From: JAJVID01 sp963743425
GTDB lineage: Bacteria > Acidobacteriota > Blastocatellia > RBC074
Assembly: GCA_963743425.1 (NCBI GenBank)
Contig: CAVUPU010000001.1
Coordinates: 1,054,001 to 1,118,000, forward strand
DNA: 64,000 bases
Reading direction: 5' to 3'
The notes under the pieces are model-generated. The model was not told the DNA's origin and ran no database searches. It worked only from the letters and a program-made list of their open reading frames with translations. The translations under genes were made by a program, and so were the position numbers. Positions 48,188 through 58,153 of the stretch are shown here, in pieces (the stretch's first letter is position 1; each line of letters begins with the position of its first letter).

Positions 48188-48932
48188 ATGGCTAAAACGA
48201 TCACACTTGGAAGTTGCGCGCTATCGCCCCGAACAAGAAGCTGAACCGACTTTCGAGAGCTTCGACGTGCCGCTCAACGATGACTGGGTGGTGCTCGACG
48301 CGCTCAATTACATCAAGGACAAACTTGACGGCTCGCTCTCGTACCGCTGGAGCTGCCGAATGGGCGTCTGCGGCAGTTGCGGTATGATGGTCAATGGCGA
48401 TCCGAAGCTGACCTGCGCCACATTCCTGACGGCCTACGATCCCGGCCCGATCCGCGTCGAGCCCCTGCGCTACTTCCCCATAGTGCGCGACCTGGTCGTC
48501 GAGATCACCGACTTCATGAACAAACTGAAAGCCGTCAAACCCTGGATAGTCCGCGATGAAGAGAAACCGCTCGCCGAGGGCGAATACCTGCAAACGCCGG
48601 AGCAGTTGGAGAGCTACAAGCAGTTCAGCATGTGCATCAATTGCCTCTGCTGCTACTCCGCGTGCCCGGTCGTCGGGCTGGATCAGCATTTCATCGGTCC
48701 TGCAGCCATCGCGCTGGCGCAGCGCTACAATAAGGATTCCCGCGATCAGGGCGCCGAAGAACGCCTGGACATCCTTTCACAACACGAGGGCATCTGGGGC
48801 TGCACATTCAACGGCGAATGCACGCGCGTCTGTCCGAAGAATGTCGACCCGGCGGGCGCCATTCAACAGTACAAGATCAAAGCGATGACGGAATGGTACA
48901 AGTCATTGCTTATGCCATGGGGCAAGAAGTGA
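48188..48932 (+). CDS. frdB: Fumarate reductase iron-sulfur subunit (frame-broken near start)
   Basis: ATG 48188, with GAGG before it, gives MAKTIT; the body from LEVARYRPEQEAE is one frame away (break near 48206; the longer frame begins at 48144). [2Fe-2S] motif SCRMGVCGSCGMMVNG; CINCLCCYSACPVVG and CTFNGECTRVCPKNVDP for the others. E. coli-type FrdB, about 247 residues. Confidence 0.9.
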
Positions 48933-48966
48933 GGACACAATGTCCAAACAATGTAATTGGTTTTTT

Positions 48967-49065
48967 CATTTTCCATTTGCCATATTACATTTTTCATTTG
49001 TCATTGCCGGAAGTCGTCATTCCGGCAATGACAAATGAAAAATGTAATATGGCAAATGGAAAATG
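48967..49065. repeat. Perfect 45-bp inverted repeat between frdB and frdC
   Basis: 48967-49011 and 49021-49065 are exact inverse copies (CATTTTCCATTTGCCATATT ... ), with a 9-base loop. Relatives lie at 26231-26299 and 59720-59848. It splits the frd operon and could stabilise or attenuate the transcript. Confidence 0.95.
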
Positions 49066-49082
49066 GATTGAGGACTCTGGAA

Positions 49083-49503
49083 ATGAAACAATCGGCAGCC
49101 TATACCCTCTATCATCCCAAGTGGTATCGCAAGCGCGTCTCGACCTGGTGGTGGACCGAACAGTGGCGTTCTTTCAAGTTCATTCTGCGCGAACTTGAGC
49201 AGCCTGGCGGTGATCTACTTCGTGGGATTGCTGCTCTGGCTGTTATGGAGTCTGGGGCAGAGGGCCGAAGATTACGCCAATTTCCTGGCCTGGATGAAGG
49301 AGCCGTGGGTGATCGCGTTCAACGTGATCACTCTCCTCTTCGTTCTCTACCATTCGATCACGTGGTTCAATCTGGCGCCGAAAGCCATGCCGGTGCGCCT
49401 GGGTGGAAAGCGCCTGCCTGAATGGATGGTCGCCGCGCCCAATTACGTCGTCTGGATAGTGATTTCGGCGGTCTTAGCCTGGTTGATTTTGGGAGGGAAC
49501 TGA
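49083..49503 (+). CDS. frdC: Fumarate reductase membrane subunit FrdC (frame-broken)
   Basis: ATG 49083 starts YTLYHPKWYRKRVSTWWWTEQW, then FKFILREL; one extra T near 49194 moves the rest (SSLAVIYFVGLLLWLLW, FNVITLLFVLYHSITWFNL, VVWIVISAVLAWLIL) to another frame ending at 49503. The layout matches FrdC (about 139 residues, three membrane helices). It ends one base before frdD. Confidence 0.85.
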
Positions 49504-49504
49504 T

Positions 49505-49855
49505 ATGTCCAAAAGATCGAATGAGCCGTTTCTGTGGTCACTCTTCAGCTCCGGCGGTATGATCGCCGCGTTGATGGTTCCAGTCTTGCTCTTTCTGTTC
49601 GGGCTGGCTTTCCCGTTGGGTTGGATCGAGGCGCCGAGCTATTGGAGTCTGCTGGAGCTGGCGCGACATCCTGTGGCGCGGCTGGCGCTTTTCGCGATCT
49701 GTTCGCTGTCGCTCTTTCACGGGGCGCATCGTTTTCGCTTCACGCTCTACGACGGGTTGCAGATCAAACATCTCAACGAATTGATCGCCGTCTTCTGTTA
49801 CGGCGGGGCTTTGGTCGGGACGGCGCTGGCCGCATACATTTTGTGGAATATTTAG
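49505..49855 (+). CDS. frdD: Fumarate reductase membrane subunit FrdD
   Basis: 116 residues, three hydrophobic segments, with the FrdD-type HGAHRFRFTLYDGLQIKHLN between helices 2 and 3. With FrdC it anchors FrdAB and holds the quinone site; this type has no haem. Confidence 0.87.
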   Translation: MSKRSNEPFLWSLFSSGGMIAALMVPVLLFLFGLAFPLGWIEAPSYWSLLELARHPVARLALFAICSLSLFHGAHRFRFTLYDGLQIKHLNELIAVFCYGGALVGTALAAYILWNI

Positions 49856-49865
49856 TGGGTCGCAT

Positions 49866-50363
49866 ATGTTCGATCTGAAGAAGATTCACAAAGACGCCGT
49901 CGCGCAAGCCCTCGAGCGGGCGCATTTTTATCGCCTTCTCAACGAGCCGGGCGCAGCCGAGAGCATCTGCCTGGATGTGTTGGAAATCGATCCGGAAAAT
50001 CAGGATGCGTTGGTCACACTGCTCCTGGCGATCACCGACCGCTTCACCAAAGGCTACGCCGTCGGCGCCACTCAGGCCAAAGAGCTGGCGCCGCGCATCA
50101 AGGACGAATATCAGCGGGCTTATTACACAGGGATCATCTGCGAACGGCAGGCCAAAGCCAGGCTGCAACAGGGTGGGCCGGGATCGAGTCACGACGCCTA
50201 CGAATGGCTGCGCGACGCGATGGAATGGTACGAGAAGGCGGAAGCGATCCGTCCCGCTGGCAACGACGATCCGATCCTCAGGTGGAACGCCTGCGCTCGA
50301 GTCATCATGCGCAACCACCTCGCGCCGAGGCTAGTGGACGCTTCGGAGCCTTACCTGGAGTAA
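49866..50363 (+). CDS. Tetratricopeptide-like protein after frd operon
   Basis: 165 residues, all helical. ALERAHFYRLLNEPGAAESI with LDVLEIDPENQDALV resembles a TPR pair; a second helical part EWYEKAEAIRPAGNDDPILR follows. Eight bases after frdD, so probably in the operon. Role unknown, possibly assembly of the complex. Confidence 0.6.
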   Translation: MFDLKKIHKDAVAQALERAHFYRLLNEPGAAESICLDVLEIDPENQDALVTLLLAITDRFTKGYAVGATQAKELAPRIKDEYQRAYYTGIICERQAKARLQQGGPGSSHDAYEWLRDAMEWYEKAEAIRPAGNDDPILRWNACARVIMRNHLAPRLVDASEPYLE

Positions 50364-50438
50364 GAATCGGCGCCGCGAGCGGTAGCGAGCGCGGCTTGAT
50401 CAATGGACGCTCGCTACCGCTCGCGGCGCCGATTCTTA
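50361..50438. repeat. Perfect 31-bp inverted repeat overlapping a stop codon
   Basis: Arms 50361-50391 and 50408-50438 (TAAGAATCGGCGCCGCGAGC and inverse). The first three bases are the TAA of the TPR-like gene. Related to 28174-28315 by GCGAGCGGTAGCGAGCG. Confidence 0.9.
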
Positions 50439-50525
50439 GAAGCCCTGCTTGAAAACCAAACCCCGCCTCACTACAATGTCTAACGCCAACCCCCATACCT
50501 CGTCTGGACGATCACGGAGATTCAT

Positions 50526-51002
50526 ATGATGGATTGCTCGCGGTTCGAAGAATTGATCAGTGATTACCTTGATTGCGGGATGGCGCGCCCCGAGCGCCGC
50601 CGCTTCTGCGAGCATCTGCTGGCCTGCCGTCCGTGCCATCTACTCTTCAACGACGTCCGCGCCGCGATTGACGGTTGCCATGAATGGAAAGAGTCGCAAA
50701 TTCGCGAAATCGCCATGGGCGCGGAAGTCGAACGGCGCATCATCAAAGCCACGACCGCTGGCGAGATGCTCAGTTGTCGCACGCTCGACGCGTTGATCTC
50801 CGATTATTTCGACGGTTTGATCGAGGGCGAGTATGAGACGGTCTTCAACGAACATTTCGCAATCTGTGAGGGATGCCGCCGCCTGGTCGAGGGCTTGCGC
50901 GAATCGCTCGAAGAACAGGAATCGGTCGAGGCGCCGGAAGAGCTTTATGGCCGCATATTCGCCGCGACATCGAGGGTGGCGGCGGGCGGCTCAAGACGTT
51001 AA
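50526..51002 (+). CDS. Protein with two anti-sigma-type zinc-finger (HC2-like) domains
   Basis: 158 residues. Two similar halves: CSRFEELISDYLDC ... EHLLACRPC (residues about 4-39) and CRTLDALISDYFDGLIEG ... EHFAICEGC. The spacing of Cys and His fits zf-HC2. These domains sequester sigma factors, but no sigma gene or membrane helix is seen here. Confidence 0.7.
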   Translation: MMDCSRFEELISDYLDCGMARPERRRFCEHLLACRPCHLLFNDVRAAIDGCHEWKESQIREIAMGAEVERRIIKATTAGEMLSCRTLDALISDYFDGLIEGEYETVFNEHFAICEGCRRLVEGLRESLEEQESVEAPEELYGRIFAATSRVAAGGSRR

Positions 51003-51017
51003 ATTCAGACGGTTCTC

Positions 51018-52076
51018 ATGCTTTACTCAAAATACCACCTCACCTTATTACCGCGAATCCTCTTGTCAGCCCTCCTGCCAGTGCTCGCGATGAGCGTGAT
51101 GTGCGTCTCTTCACGGGCGCAGCAGCCGGCGAACCTCGAAAGGAAGGTCGAAAATCCCATCGGCGCGGCGGAGGAGGAGAGAAAATCCTTGCGCAATATG
51201 GGGTGGATGGCGGCGCCACCCAAATCGCTGATCAGCGATCAGCCGAACGGCGGCGCTGAGCGCAAGGTCGAAATCAAATCCGAAGAACAGTACGAACAGG
51301 GAAACGTGATTGTCGCGATTGGTAAAGTTGAGGTCTCCGATGGAGAGAGCCTGATCATCGCCGACAGGATCACATACAACAACGCCACTTACGATGCGCT
51401 CGCCGAAGGAAACGTCTATTTCGAGCAGCAGGGGCAGCGGCTGACCGGCGAGGCGCTCGAATTCAATTACAAGACGCGACGCGGCGTGATGAGAAATCCG
51501 ACGGCCTTCACGAACTCAACTCCCGATGGGGTTACGATCGTCGTTGACGCCGCCCGGGCGGACAAGACCGGCGAGGACACTTACAACCTGGACAACGCCA
51601 TGGTGACCGCGTGTCAGGAGAAGGTTCCGAAATGGAGCTTTACCGCGAAACGCGCGCGCATCCGGCGGGATCACCGGGCCAAGGTCTACAACGCGTTCTT
51701 CCGGATCAAAAACATCCCCGTGCTCTGGGTGCCTTACGCCTCGATCTCGATCAGCAAGAAGGATCGTTCATCGGGGTTCCTGCTGCCCAGTTCCGGATCG
51801 TCCTCGATCAAGGGTCGCACCCTCCATCTGGGCTATTTTCAGACTCTGGGGCGCAGCGCGGACTTGCTGGTCAAAACCAATATATTCTCGCAGCGCGGCG
51901 TGGGGGTTGGCTTCGATTTCCGCGCCAGACCCGACGAGAACTCCCACATTCGACCTCGGCTCGTTCCTCGTCAAAGATCGCTTGCTCGGCCCCAAATTCC
52001 TTCCTGGTTGCGACCGCGCGACTCTCGGGGATCAATGCAAACTGCCGGATCAAGGCGGCAGCAGCTTTTATGTTGA
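51018..52076 (+). CDS. lptD: LptD, N-terminal part (frame-broken)
   Basis: Signal peptide (LLSALLPVLAMSVMCVSSRA), then the OstA/LptA-like domain (about residues 85-170: EQGNVIVAIGKVEVSDGESL, EFNYKTRRGVMRNPTA) and the start of the barrel (RIKNIPVLWVPYASISISKK, SSGFLLPSSGSSS, KGRTLHLGYFQTLGRSADL). LptD inserts LPS in the outer membrane. The real frame ends near 51940 (DFRARPDEN). Confidence 0.85.
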   Translation: MLYSKYHLTLLPRILLSALLPVLAMSVMCVSSRAQQPANLERKVENPIGAAEEERKSLRNMGWMAAPPKSLISDQPNGGAERKVEIKSEEQYEQGNVIVAIGKVEVSDGESLIIADRITYNNATYDALAEGNVYFEQQGQRLTGEALEFNYKTRRGVMRNPTAFTNSTPDGVTIVVDAARADKTGEDTYNLDNAMVTACQEKVPKWSFTAKRARIRRDHRAKVYNAFFRIKNIPVLWVPYASISISKKDRSSGFLLPSSGSSSIKGRTLHLGYFQTLGRSADLLVKTNIFSQRGVGVGFDFRARPDENSHIRPRLVPRQRSLARPQIPSWLRPRDSRGSMQTAGSRRQQLLC

Positions 52077-53545
52077 CGCTGTGCAGTATTTCAAGAACGG
52101 GTTTGTGGCCGTCGCCGACGTGAATGTCACTTCATCATTCGATTTCCGCCAGGTCTTCTCCGACAACGTTCTGACCGCGATCTCGCCTGAAGAACGCTCG
52201 ATCTTTTATCTCAACAAGAACTGGCGCTCGTTCAGCTTCAACGCGATGTTCGGTGAACAGAGTGTCTTCGTGGCCAATTCGAGCGATCCGTTTCAAAGGA
52301 CTTCGGTCGTCAAGACGCGCCAGTTGCCGAGCATAGACTTTTCGCAGCGGAGCGCGAAGATTTCCGAAAAGTTCCCGGTCTATTTCTCTTTCGGCGCGGC
52401 GCTCGATGGCGTGCGGCGCATCGAGACCACGGGCGATCAGGTCGATTTGAAGACGCCGTCAATCGTCCAACGCCTCGATCTCTCGCCGCGCCTGACCTTC
52501 CCGTTGAAGTCGTTCGCGGGTTTCACGCTGACGCCAAGCATCGGCGTGCGTTCGACTTTTTACAGCGACAGCCTCGATCCGGTTCAAGCGACAGATTGTG
52601 GGGCAGAACCTGTTGCGAAATTACGTCGAACTCGACCTGGACTTGCGCGCGCCCTCCGCTGGCCAAAGTCTTTCGCCGCGGGGACGGGACGCCATGGTTC
52701 AAACACGTGATCGAACCGTTCGTCGAATACCGCCGTGTCAAGGGCATTGATGATTTCAGCCGCACGCCGCTGATCGACGAACGCGACATGATCGCCGAAA
52801 CGAACGAGATCGAGTACGGCGTTACGAACCGTTTCTTCGTCAAACGCAAGAGTGGCGACGGTTCGACGCCACAGACTCACGAGTTGCTCAACATCACGCT
52901 GTCGCAGAAATATTTCTTCGACCCTACCTTCGGCGGGGCGTTGCGCGAAGGCCAGCGCAACCAGTTCTTCCCAGTCAACACGCTATCGGGGTTCTGCCTT
53001 CGCGGGAGTCAGATCGCGATGCTTCCCCGTTGAACCTCAAGGCCAGGTTTTATCCGACTCCGAGCCTGTTTGCGGATGTCCGGCTCAATTACGACACGCG
53101 TTTCCATAGCCTCCGCGATCTCATCGTCGGCATGGGAGTTTCGAAGGGAATCTTTTCGATCAACCAGTCGTGGTACTACACGCGACGCATCGAGGTCGAC
53201 AATTTACGCGAAGATCAACTTCTATTCGATCCGACGACTTTTCCCGGCAACCAGTTCGACCTTTCCGCCTTCGTCGGCAGTCCGGCGCGCGGCCCTTACG
53301 GCGGTTTCACCTTCAGCTACGATTTTCGAGATCAGACTTTCGATGGCCTTCCTAGAGATCGTCGCTTCATCAACCTGACGACCACAAGTGGATGGGCATG
53401 GGATTGTTGTGGCTTCCAAGTCCAGCACGTGACATTTAACGCCGGCAACCGGAACGAATCACGATTCGTTTTCGCTTTCACGTTGAAAGGTATAGGCACA
53501 TTCGGGACTCAGACTTTCGGGCAACTCATGGGGCAATCCAGGTGA
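51907..53545 (+). CDS. lptD: LptD, barrel continuation in three frames
   Basis: The barrel continues at 51907-52710 (SFLVKDRLLGPKFL, DAVQYFKNGFVAVADVNVTS, KTRQLPSIDFSQRS), then 52596-53033 (WFKHVIEPFVEYRRVKGIDD, NEIEYGVTNRFFVKRK) and 53030-53545 (ARFYPTPSLFADVRLNYDTR, SWYYTRRIEVDN, final strand SRFVFAFTLKGIGTFGTQ). Each overlap is a frame change; repaired, the whole is about 840 residues. Three breaks in one gene are hard to explain without assembly errors. Confidence 0.8.
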
Positions 53546-53812
53546 TAAAATCTTAGCTGTCACAAAGTAGTACGATGTTTCTGATTTCTGTCGTTTGATT
53601 CTGAGACATTGTAAGTGGCTCCCCACAATCTCGTTATTCTGTGCTATATTTGGGCATCCTGAACGTCTTCAGGCGCTCAGAACAGATTGCTCTAAGTGAG
53701 GGTAAGCAATCACTTGCGGGCAAAGTCCGTGAGTCGAACCTTTCCGCAACGGAGAAATGGCCTCTTGTGCTATTACTATTGTCACTTTATTGGCGCAGTA
53801 GGAGAAAAAGCA

Positions 53813-54329
53813 TTGACATTCAGAGAAGGAAACAAAGTTATCTATCCACGACTTGGTATATGCCGAGTGGCTGGGGTTCGTCGAGCAGACAATTAGCGGA
53901 TTAACTGTAAAGTTGTATCAATTAAAGCCACTGGACTTTCAGGAAAGCACAACGGTTTTGGTTCCGGTCAATAAGGCCGAGGATGTCGGGGTTCGGAGGT
54001 TAATCGATAAAGCCGACATTCCGAAATTATTGCGCTTCCTGGGCAAAGACATCGAAGTCGCGAGCGATCATCGGAAACGCAACGCTAAGAACGCGGAACG
54101 TATGGCTTCGGGCGAAATCTACGAAGTCGCCGATTCGCTCAAGACTATGGCCAAGTTGAGCAAAGGCAAGACGCTCTCGCCAGAAGAGCAGCAGACCATG
54201 GCGCGCGCGCGCCATTTGATTATCAGAGAACTCTCTCACGTTACCAAACTCACGGCGGAAGAGGTCGAAGAGATGATTGATAACGCCTTGGCCGGCAAGC
54301 GCTCGCGCGCTAAGAAACTGGTTGCTTAA
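53813..54329 (+). CDS. CarD/CdnL-family transcription regulator (frame-broken)
   Basis: TTG 53813 with AGGAG about 10 bases before it gives TFREGNKVIYPRLGICRVAGV; one extra C near 53880 moves the rest to the frame that reads VEQTISGLTVKLYQLKPLD and continues to 54329 (ERMASGEIYEVADSLKTMAKLS). CarD binds RNA polymerase and DNA at promoters. The C-terminus is basic (KRSRAKKLVA). Confidence 0.85.
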
Positions 54330-54436
54330 TTGCCCACAATACCAGAACAAAAACATTAGCAGACCCCGCAATATCATCCTTAGCTCGACTTTGTCCATTT
54401 CCAGAATCGCCGTTCCTCTCGTCGGCCTCGATTCAT

Positions 54437-54640
54437 AGCGCTTTCTTCGCTTCCATCTTGCGCAACTCCGGCCCAGGCGCCTTGCCCACGGCGCTCTTCG
54501 GCAATGACGGCGTGAATTCAATCAGCGAAGGAACTATATATTTCGCCAGGTTGGCGCGGCAGAATTCCATGACTTCATCGGAGGTCGCCGTCACGCCGGG
54601 TCTGAGCGCGATGAAGGCCTTGACCGCCTCGCCGCACCCG
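54437..54640 (-). pseudogene. Acyl-CoA ligase 3'-end fragment
   Basis: Minus-strand sequence matching the last ~65 codons of the intact ligase gene at 55694-57364, including the KSAVGKVLRRELR-type C-terminus in altered form. It lacks the rest of the gene. Upstream of it (54642-54853) nothing is complete; a tail reading FGAMLPPELEERRKAEQGKK (about 54748-54822, +) looks like the C-terminus of another lost gene. Confidence 0.6.
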
Positions 54641-54853
54641 ACCTTTCCGCAACGGAGGTTTACGCCCTCCTATTGACATCGATCTCTTTCTGAAGAAAAT
54701 GATCCGCGCAATTTTACTTGTCCCCCATTTTGAGCCTGTTTTTCGGCGCAATGCTCCCGCCCGAACTGGAAGAGCGGCGCAAGGCGGAGCAAGGGAAAAA
54801 AGCAGCCGCTCCGAATCAATAGTCCGAATCAATAGATTGATAAAGCGGGGACA

Positions 54854-55621
54854 ATGATGAATCTCGAATATCTCGAAATACTGCTGCTAATCCTTCAAAT
54901 CCTAATCCTTCTTGTAATCATCGCTCTCAGGTCTTATGCCACGAAAAAGGGCGAGAACCTGGCAACCATAGAAGACATCGGCAAAATAACGAAGGAAGTC
55001 GAAAGCGTAAAGAATGAGTTTTCCACACAGCTAGAAAGGTTGAAAGCTGACCTCAGCGCCGATATGCAGCGACAACTGAGTCTTTTTGGAAAGCGGAATG
55101 AGGCGCTCACTCAGTTTTTTGAAAACTCATCCACAGCGGTGACCTTCCTGCGCACACCGATTCATTTCAGCCACGAAGATTTAGACGGATTCGACAGACA
55201 TATCAAGAGGGGACAAGAGTACATCGTTCGAGCCGATTTGTCCTATCGTCGGCTGAGGCTCCACGTACAAGAAGAGAGCATCTTAACTGCCGCCGAAAAA
55301 GCCCGAACAGCCTTCAGTACATTACATATTACTTGGTTTGAAAAGATGATGGACTGCCGGGATGCTTTCGTAATTGAAGCGGCGGAATGGGAACGCGCCG
55401 AAAAAAAAGGCGATTACTCGTTTTTCGAGGGGGATACGCGTAATAGACCCTCAAGACAGGCTTTCGACAAGCTTTGGCAAGACATTGACGGTTCAATGAA
55501 CGCGCTCGAAGACAGCTTGAAAGAATACGCTAACGCCCTGTACGCGCATTTTCATTCCGTTGGTAAAAGTAAAACTCTTACAGCGGCAACCGACGACAGC
55601 CCTGCCAATGTAAAATCTTAG
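54854..55621 (+). CDS. Hypothetical membrane-anchored coiled-coil protein
   Basis: 255 residues. One N-terminal membrane helix (YLEILLLILQILILLVIIAL), then YATKKGENLATIEDIGKITK, a motif I recall from many anchored coiled-coil proteins, then a coiled coil (KEVESVKNEFSTQLERLKAD). The rest is helical. Function unknown. It lies between a ligase fragment and the intact ligase. Confidence 0.65.
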   Translation: MMNLEYLEILLLILQILILLVIIALRSYATKKGENLATIEDIGKITKEVESVKNEFSTQLERLKADLSADMQRQLSLFGKRNEALTQFFENSSTAVTFLRTPIHFSHEDLDGFDRHIKRGQEYIVRADLSYRRLRLHVQEESILTAAEKARTAFSTLHITWFEKMMDCRDAFVIEAAEWERAEKKGDYSFFEGDTRNRPSRQAFDKLWQDIDGSMNALEDSLKEYANALYAHFHSVGKSKTLTAATDDSPANVKS

Positions 55622-55693
55622 CGAATAGCGAGGTAAGGACGGCGTCGAGCATCGGATCCTCGAACGGCGCGAGATCCCGGATCTGAAAATGCT

Positions 55694-57364
55694 TTACCGT
55701 TGCAGATCCTCCATCTCGCGCAGTTCGCGGCGCAGCACCTTGCCTACGGCGCTCTTCGGCAATGACGGCATGAATTCGACGAGCGTTGGGACTTTGTATT
55801 TCGCCAGGCTGGCGCGGCAGAATTCCATCACCTCGTCGGCGGTCGCCGTTGCGCCGGGTCTGAGCACGATGAAAGCCTTGACCGCCTCGCCGCGATATTG
55901 GTCGGGAACGCCGATGACGGCGGCTTCCAGGACGGCGGGGTGCGTGAAGAGCACGTCTTCGACCTCGTTCGGATAGACGTTGAAGCCGCTGACGATGATC
56001 ATATCCTTCTTGCGCTGGACGATGTAAAAGAATCCGTCCTCGTCCATCCGCGCCACGTCGCCCGTGTAGAGCCACCCGTCGCGCAGCGCGATGGCGGTCT
56101 CTTCGGGGCGGTTCCAATAACCCTTCATCACCTGCGGGCCGCGGACGCACAACTCGCCTGCTTCGCCCACGGGGACGATGCGCTCCCCGGTCTCCAGGTC
56201 GACGATCTTGCATTCGGTCGAAGGGAAGGGGAGGCCGATGCTGCCGATCTTGCGTTTGGCCAGTGTCGGCGTCGAATGGGTCGTCGGCGACGCCTCGGTC
56301 AGCCCGTAACCTTCGTAGAGCATCGCGCCGCTCAGCTTCTCGAATCGCTCGATCACCTCGATGGGCAGTGGCGCCGAGCCGCTGTTGAAGCGGCGAACGT
56401 TTTCAAGCCCGCAGGTCTTGATCTCCGGGTGATTGAGCATCGAGATGTAGAGCGTCGGAGCGCTCGGAAAGAAGGTCGGCTTGTATTGTTTGATCGCCTC
56501 GATCAGCAGGTTCGGGTCGAACTTCGGGATCGGAATCTGCATCGCGCCGTTCCATGCGCCGAGCAGCAATCCCACCGTCTGGCCGTAGATGTGGAAATAG
56601 GGAATGACCATCAGATAGCGCTCGTCGCCCTGTCTGGTCAACGGTCCTCCCCACGCCCACGATTGCAGCGTGTTGGTGTAAAGGTTCCTGTGCGTCAACA
56701 TCGCGCCTTTGGGCACGCCCGTCGTGCCGCCCGTGTATTGCAGCACGGCCACGTCTTCCCCCGGATCGATCTCGACTCGCGGCAGATCAACCTCGGCGAC
56801 CTCGCTGATCAAAGACTTGAAAGAGAGCGCGCCTTCGGGAGCAGGCGGCGCCTTGTCGGGCGTGGCTGAATAATCGAGCAGGCTCGTGGCGATGACATGC
56901 TCGATCGCGCTGTTGGCGAGAATGCCGAAGATGTTCGGCGCGAGCAGGTCGAGCGCGATGATCGCGCGCATCCCGGAATCTTTGGCCACCATCTCGACCT
57001 CGCGCGGCGTGTAGATCGGATTGACGTTCACGACAATCGCTCCCAGCCGCACGATGGCGAAGAAGCTGACCAGATACTGCGGGCAATTGGGCAGCATAAT
57101 GCCCACGCGGTCGCCTTTGACGACGCCGAGTTTCTGGAGCGCGGTCGCCAGCCGGTCAACCAGCTTTTTGACCTCGCCGAAGTCGATGGACGCGCCCATA
57201 AACGCGACCGCCGGTTTATCCCTGTAAGCCGCGCTCGCGATCTGCAGGATTTGATAGAGCGGCTGGTTCGGCGGATTGATTTCTGCGGGGGCCCAAAGAT
57301 CGTAGTTTTTGAGCCAGGGTTTCGCAGCGTAGACGGAGTCGTTTGGTGATGTCATGTCGGTCAT
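55694..57364 (-). CDS. Long-chain acyl-CoA ligase (FadD-like)
   Basis: 556 residues. ATP motif YTGGTTGVPKGAMLTH, YEGYGLTEASPTTH, and the C-terminal hinge DMIIVSGFNVYPNEVEDVLF with KSAVGKVLRRELREM (catalytic Lys). It activates fatty acids as acyl-AMP and acyl-CoA. A DUF2059 gene follows upstream on the same strand. Confidence 0.9.
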   Translation of the reverse strand: MTDMTSPNDSVYAAKPWLKNYDLWAPAEINPPNQPLYQILQIASAAYRDKPAVAFMGASIDFGEVKKLVDRLATALQKLGVVKGDRVGIMLPNCPQYLVSFFAIVRLGAIVVNVNPIYTPREVEMVAKDSGMRAIIALDLLAPNIFGILANSAIEHVIATSLLDYSATPDKAPPAPEGALSFKSLISEVAEVDLPRVEIDPGEDVAVLQYTGGTTGVPKGAMLTHRNLYTNTLQSWAWGGPLTRQGDERYLMVIPYFHIYGQTVGLLLGAWNGAMQIPIPKFDPNLLIEAIKQYKPTFFPSAPTLYISMLNHPEIKTCGLENVRRFNSGSAPLPIEVIERFEKLSGAMLYEGYGLTEASPTTHSTPTLAKRKIGSIGLPFPSTECKIVDLETGERIVPVGEAGELCVRGPQVMKGYWNRPEETAIALRDGWLYTGDVARMDEDGFFYIVQRKKDMIIVSGFNVYPNEVEDVLFTHPAVLEAAVIGVPDQYRGEAVKAFIVLRPGATATADEVMEFCRASLAKYKVPTLVEFMPSLPKSAVGKVLRRELREMEDLQR

Positions 57365-57375
57365 GGTTTTCGGCT

Positions 57376-57957
57376 TCAGTTTCGTTTTGGTATAAATCTA
57401 TTTTGTTCAGCGGCAAATGACTCGATTATCAACTGATCGAGTTCAGGATCCATCGATTTCTGGATACTTTGGAGCATCTCTGTCGTGAGTTGTGGCGCGA
57501 GCCTGACGAATTTTTGCGCTGTGGAAGTCTTGTAAAAGGCGATCATGTCCTTCACTTCAGCCTCAGTGAAGTGGTTGTCGTAAATTTCGAGTCCGACTTT
57601 CTCGGCGAGTTCGCCAAATCTGATACGCTTTGGAAGATCGGCGCGTATGCGATTCGCAATCCGTTGCGCCGATTCAGGGACTTCAGCATCCATGCGTTTT
57701 CGCTCAGCGGGGGCCAATTCCAGCGACTGTATCCACTCTCGCAGCATGTTCGAAACCAGACCTGTCAATGGCTCCGGTAGTCGTTCCATAAGCTGGTTGG
57801 TAATAGCCTCTGAATTATTGGCTGCGTTCATAAGCCCCAATAGTTGCTTGATCAGCGCTTTCTTCTCCGGCGTGGGGGCGTCTTGCGCATATGCCGGAAG
57901 CGCGATGAATAAACAAAACGCCAGGGCCATAACTCCAATCAAAAACCTGTTTGTCAT
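57376..57957 (-). CDS. Secreted DUF2059-family protein
   Basis: 193 residues with a signal peptide (IGVMALAFCLFIALPAYAQ). The DUF2059 core is IYDNHFTEAEVKDMIAFYKT followed by STAQKFVRLAPQLTTEMLQS. Role unknown; often near lipid genes. It may form an operon with the ligase (12-base gap). Confidence 0.82.
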   Translation of the reverse strand: MTNRFLIGVMALAFCLFIALPAYAQDAPTPEKKALIKQLLGLMNAANNSEAITNQLMERLPEPLTGLVSNMLREWIQSLELAPAERKRMDAEVPESAQRIANRIRADLPKRIRFGELAEKVGLEIYDNHFTEAEVKDMIAFYKTSTAQKFVRLAPQLTTEMLQSIQKSMDPELDQLIIESFAAEQNRFIPKRN

Positions 57958-58153
57958 AAATTCTCCTCAGTAGGCGCTGCAGGTCTCGAAAATCCTTAGA
58001 GCCATGCGCTGGGTTCTCGAGGGTGAATGTTGGGTCACGCCATTTTGGATTGACTGCGCCAAATTAGGCAAGCGGTATGCGTCGGGTTGTAGGTATCAGG
58101 TTGTAGAAGTAAACTCATCGTGAATTCAACCCCACAATTGCGAGAATAGAGAA

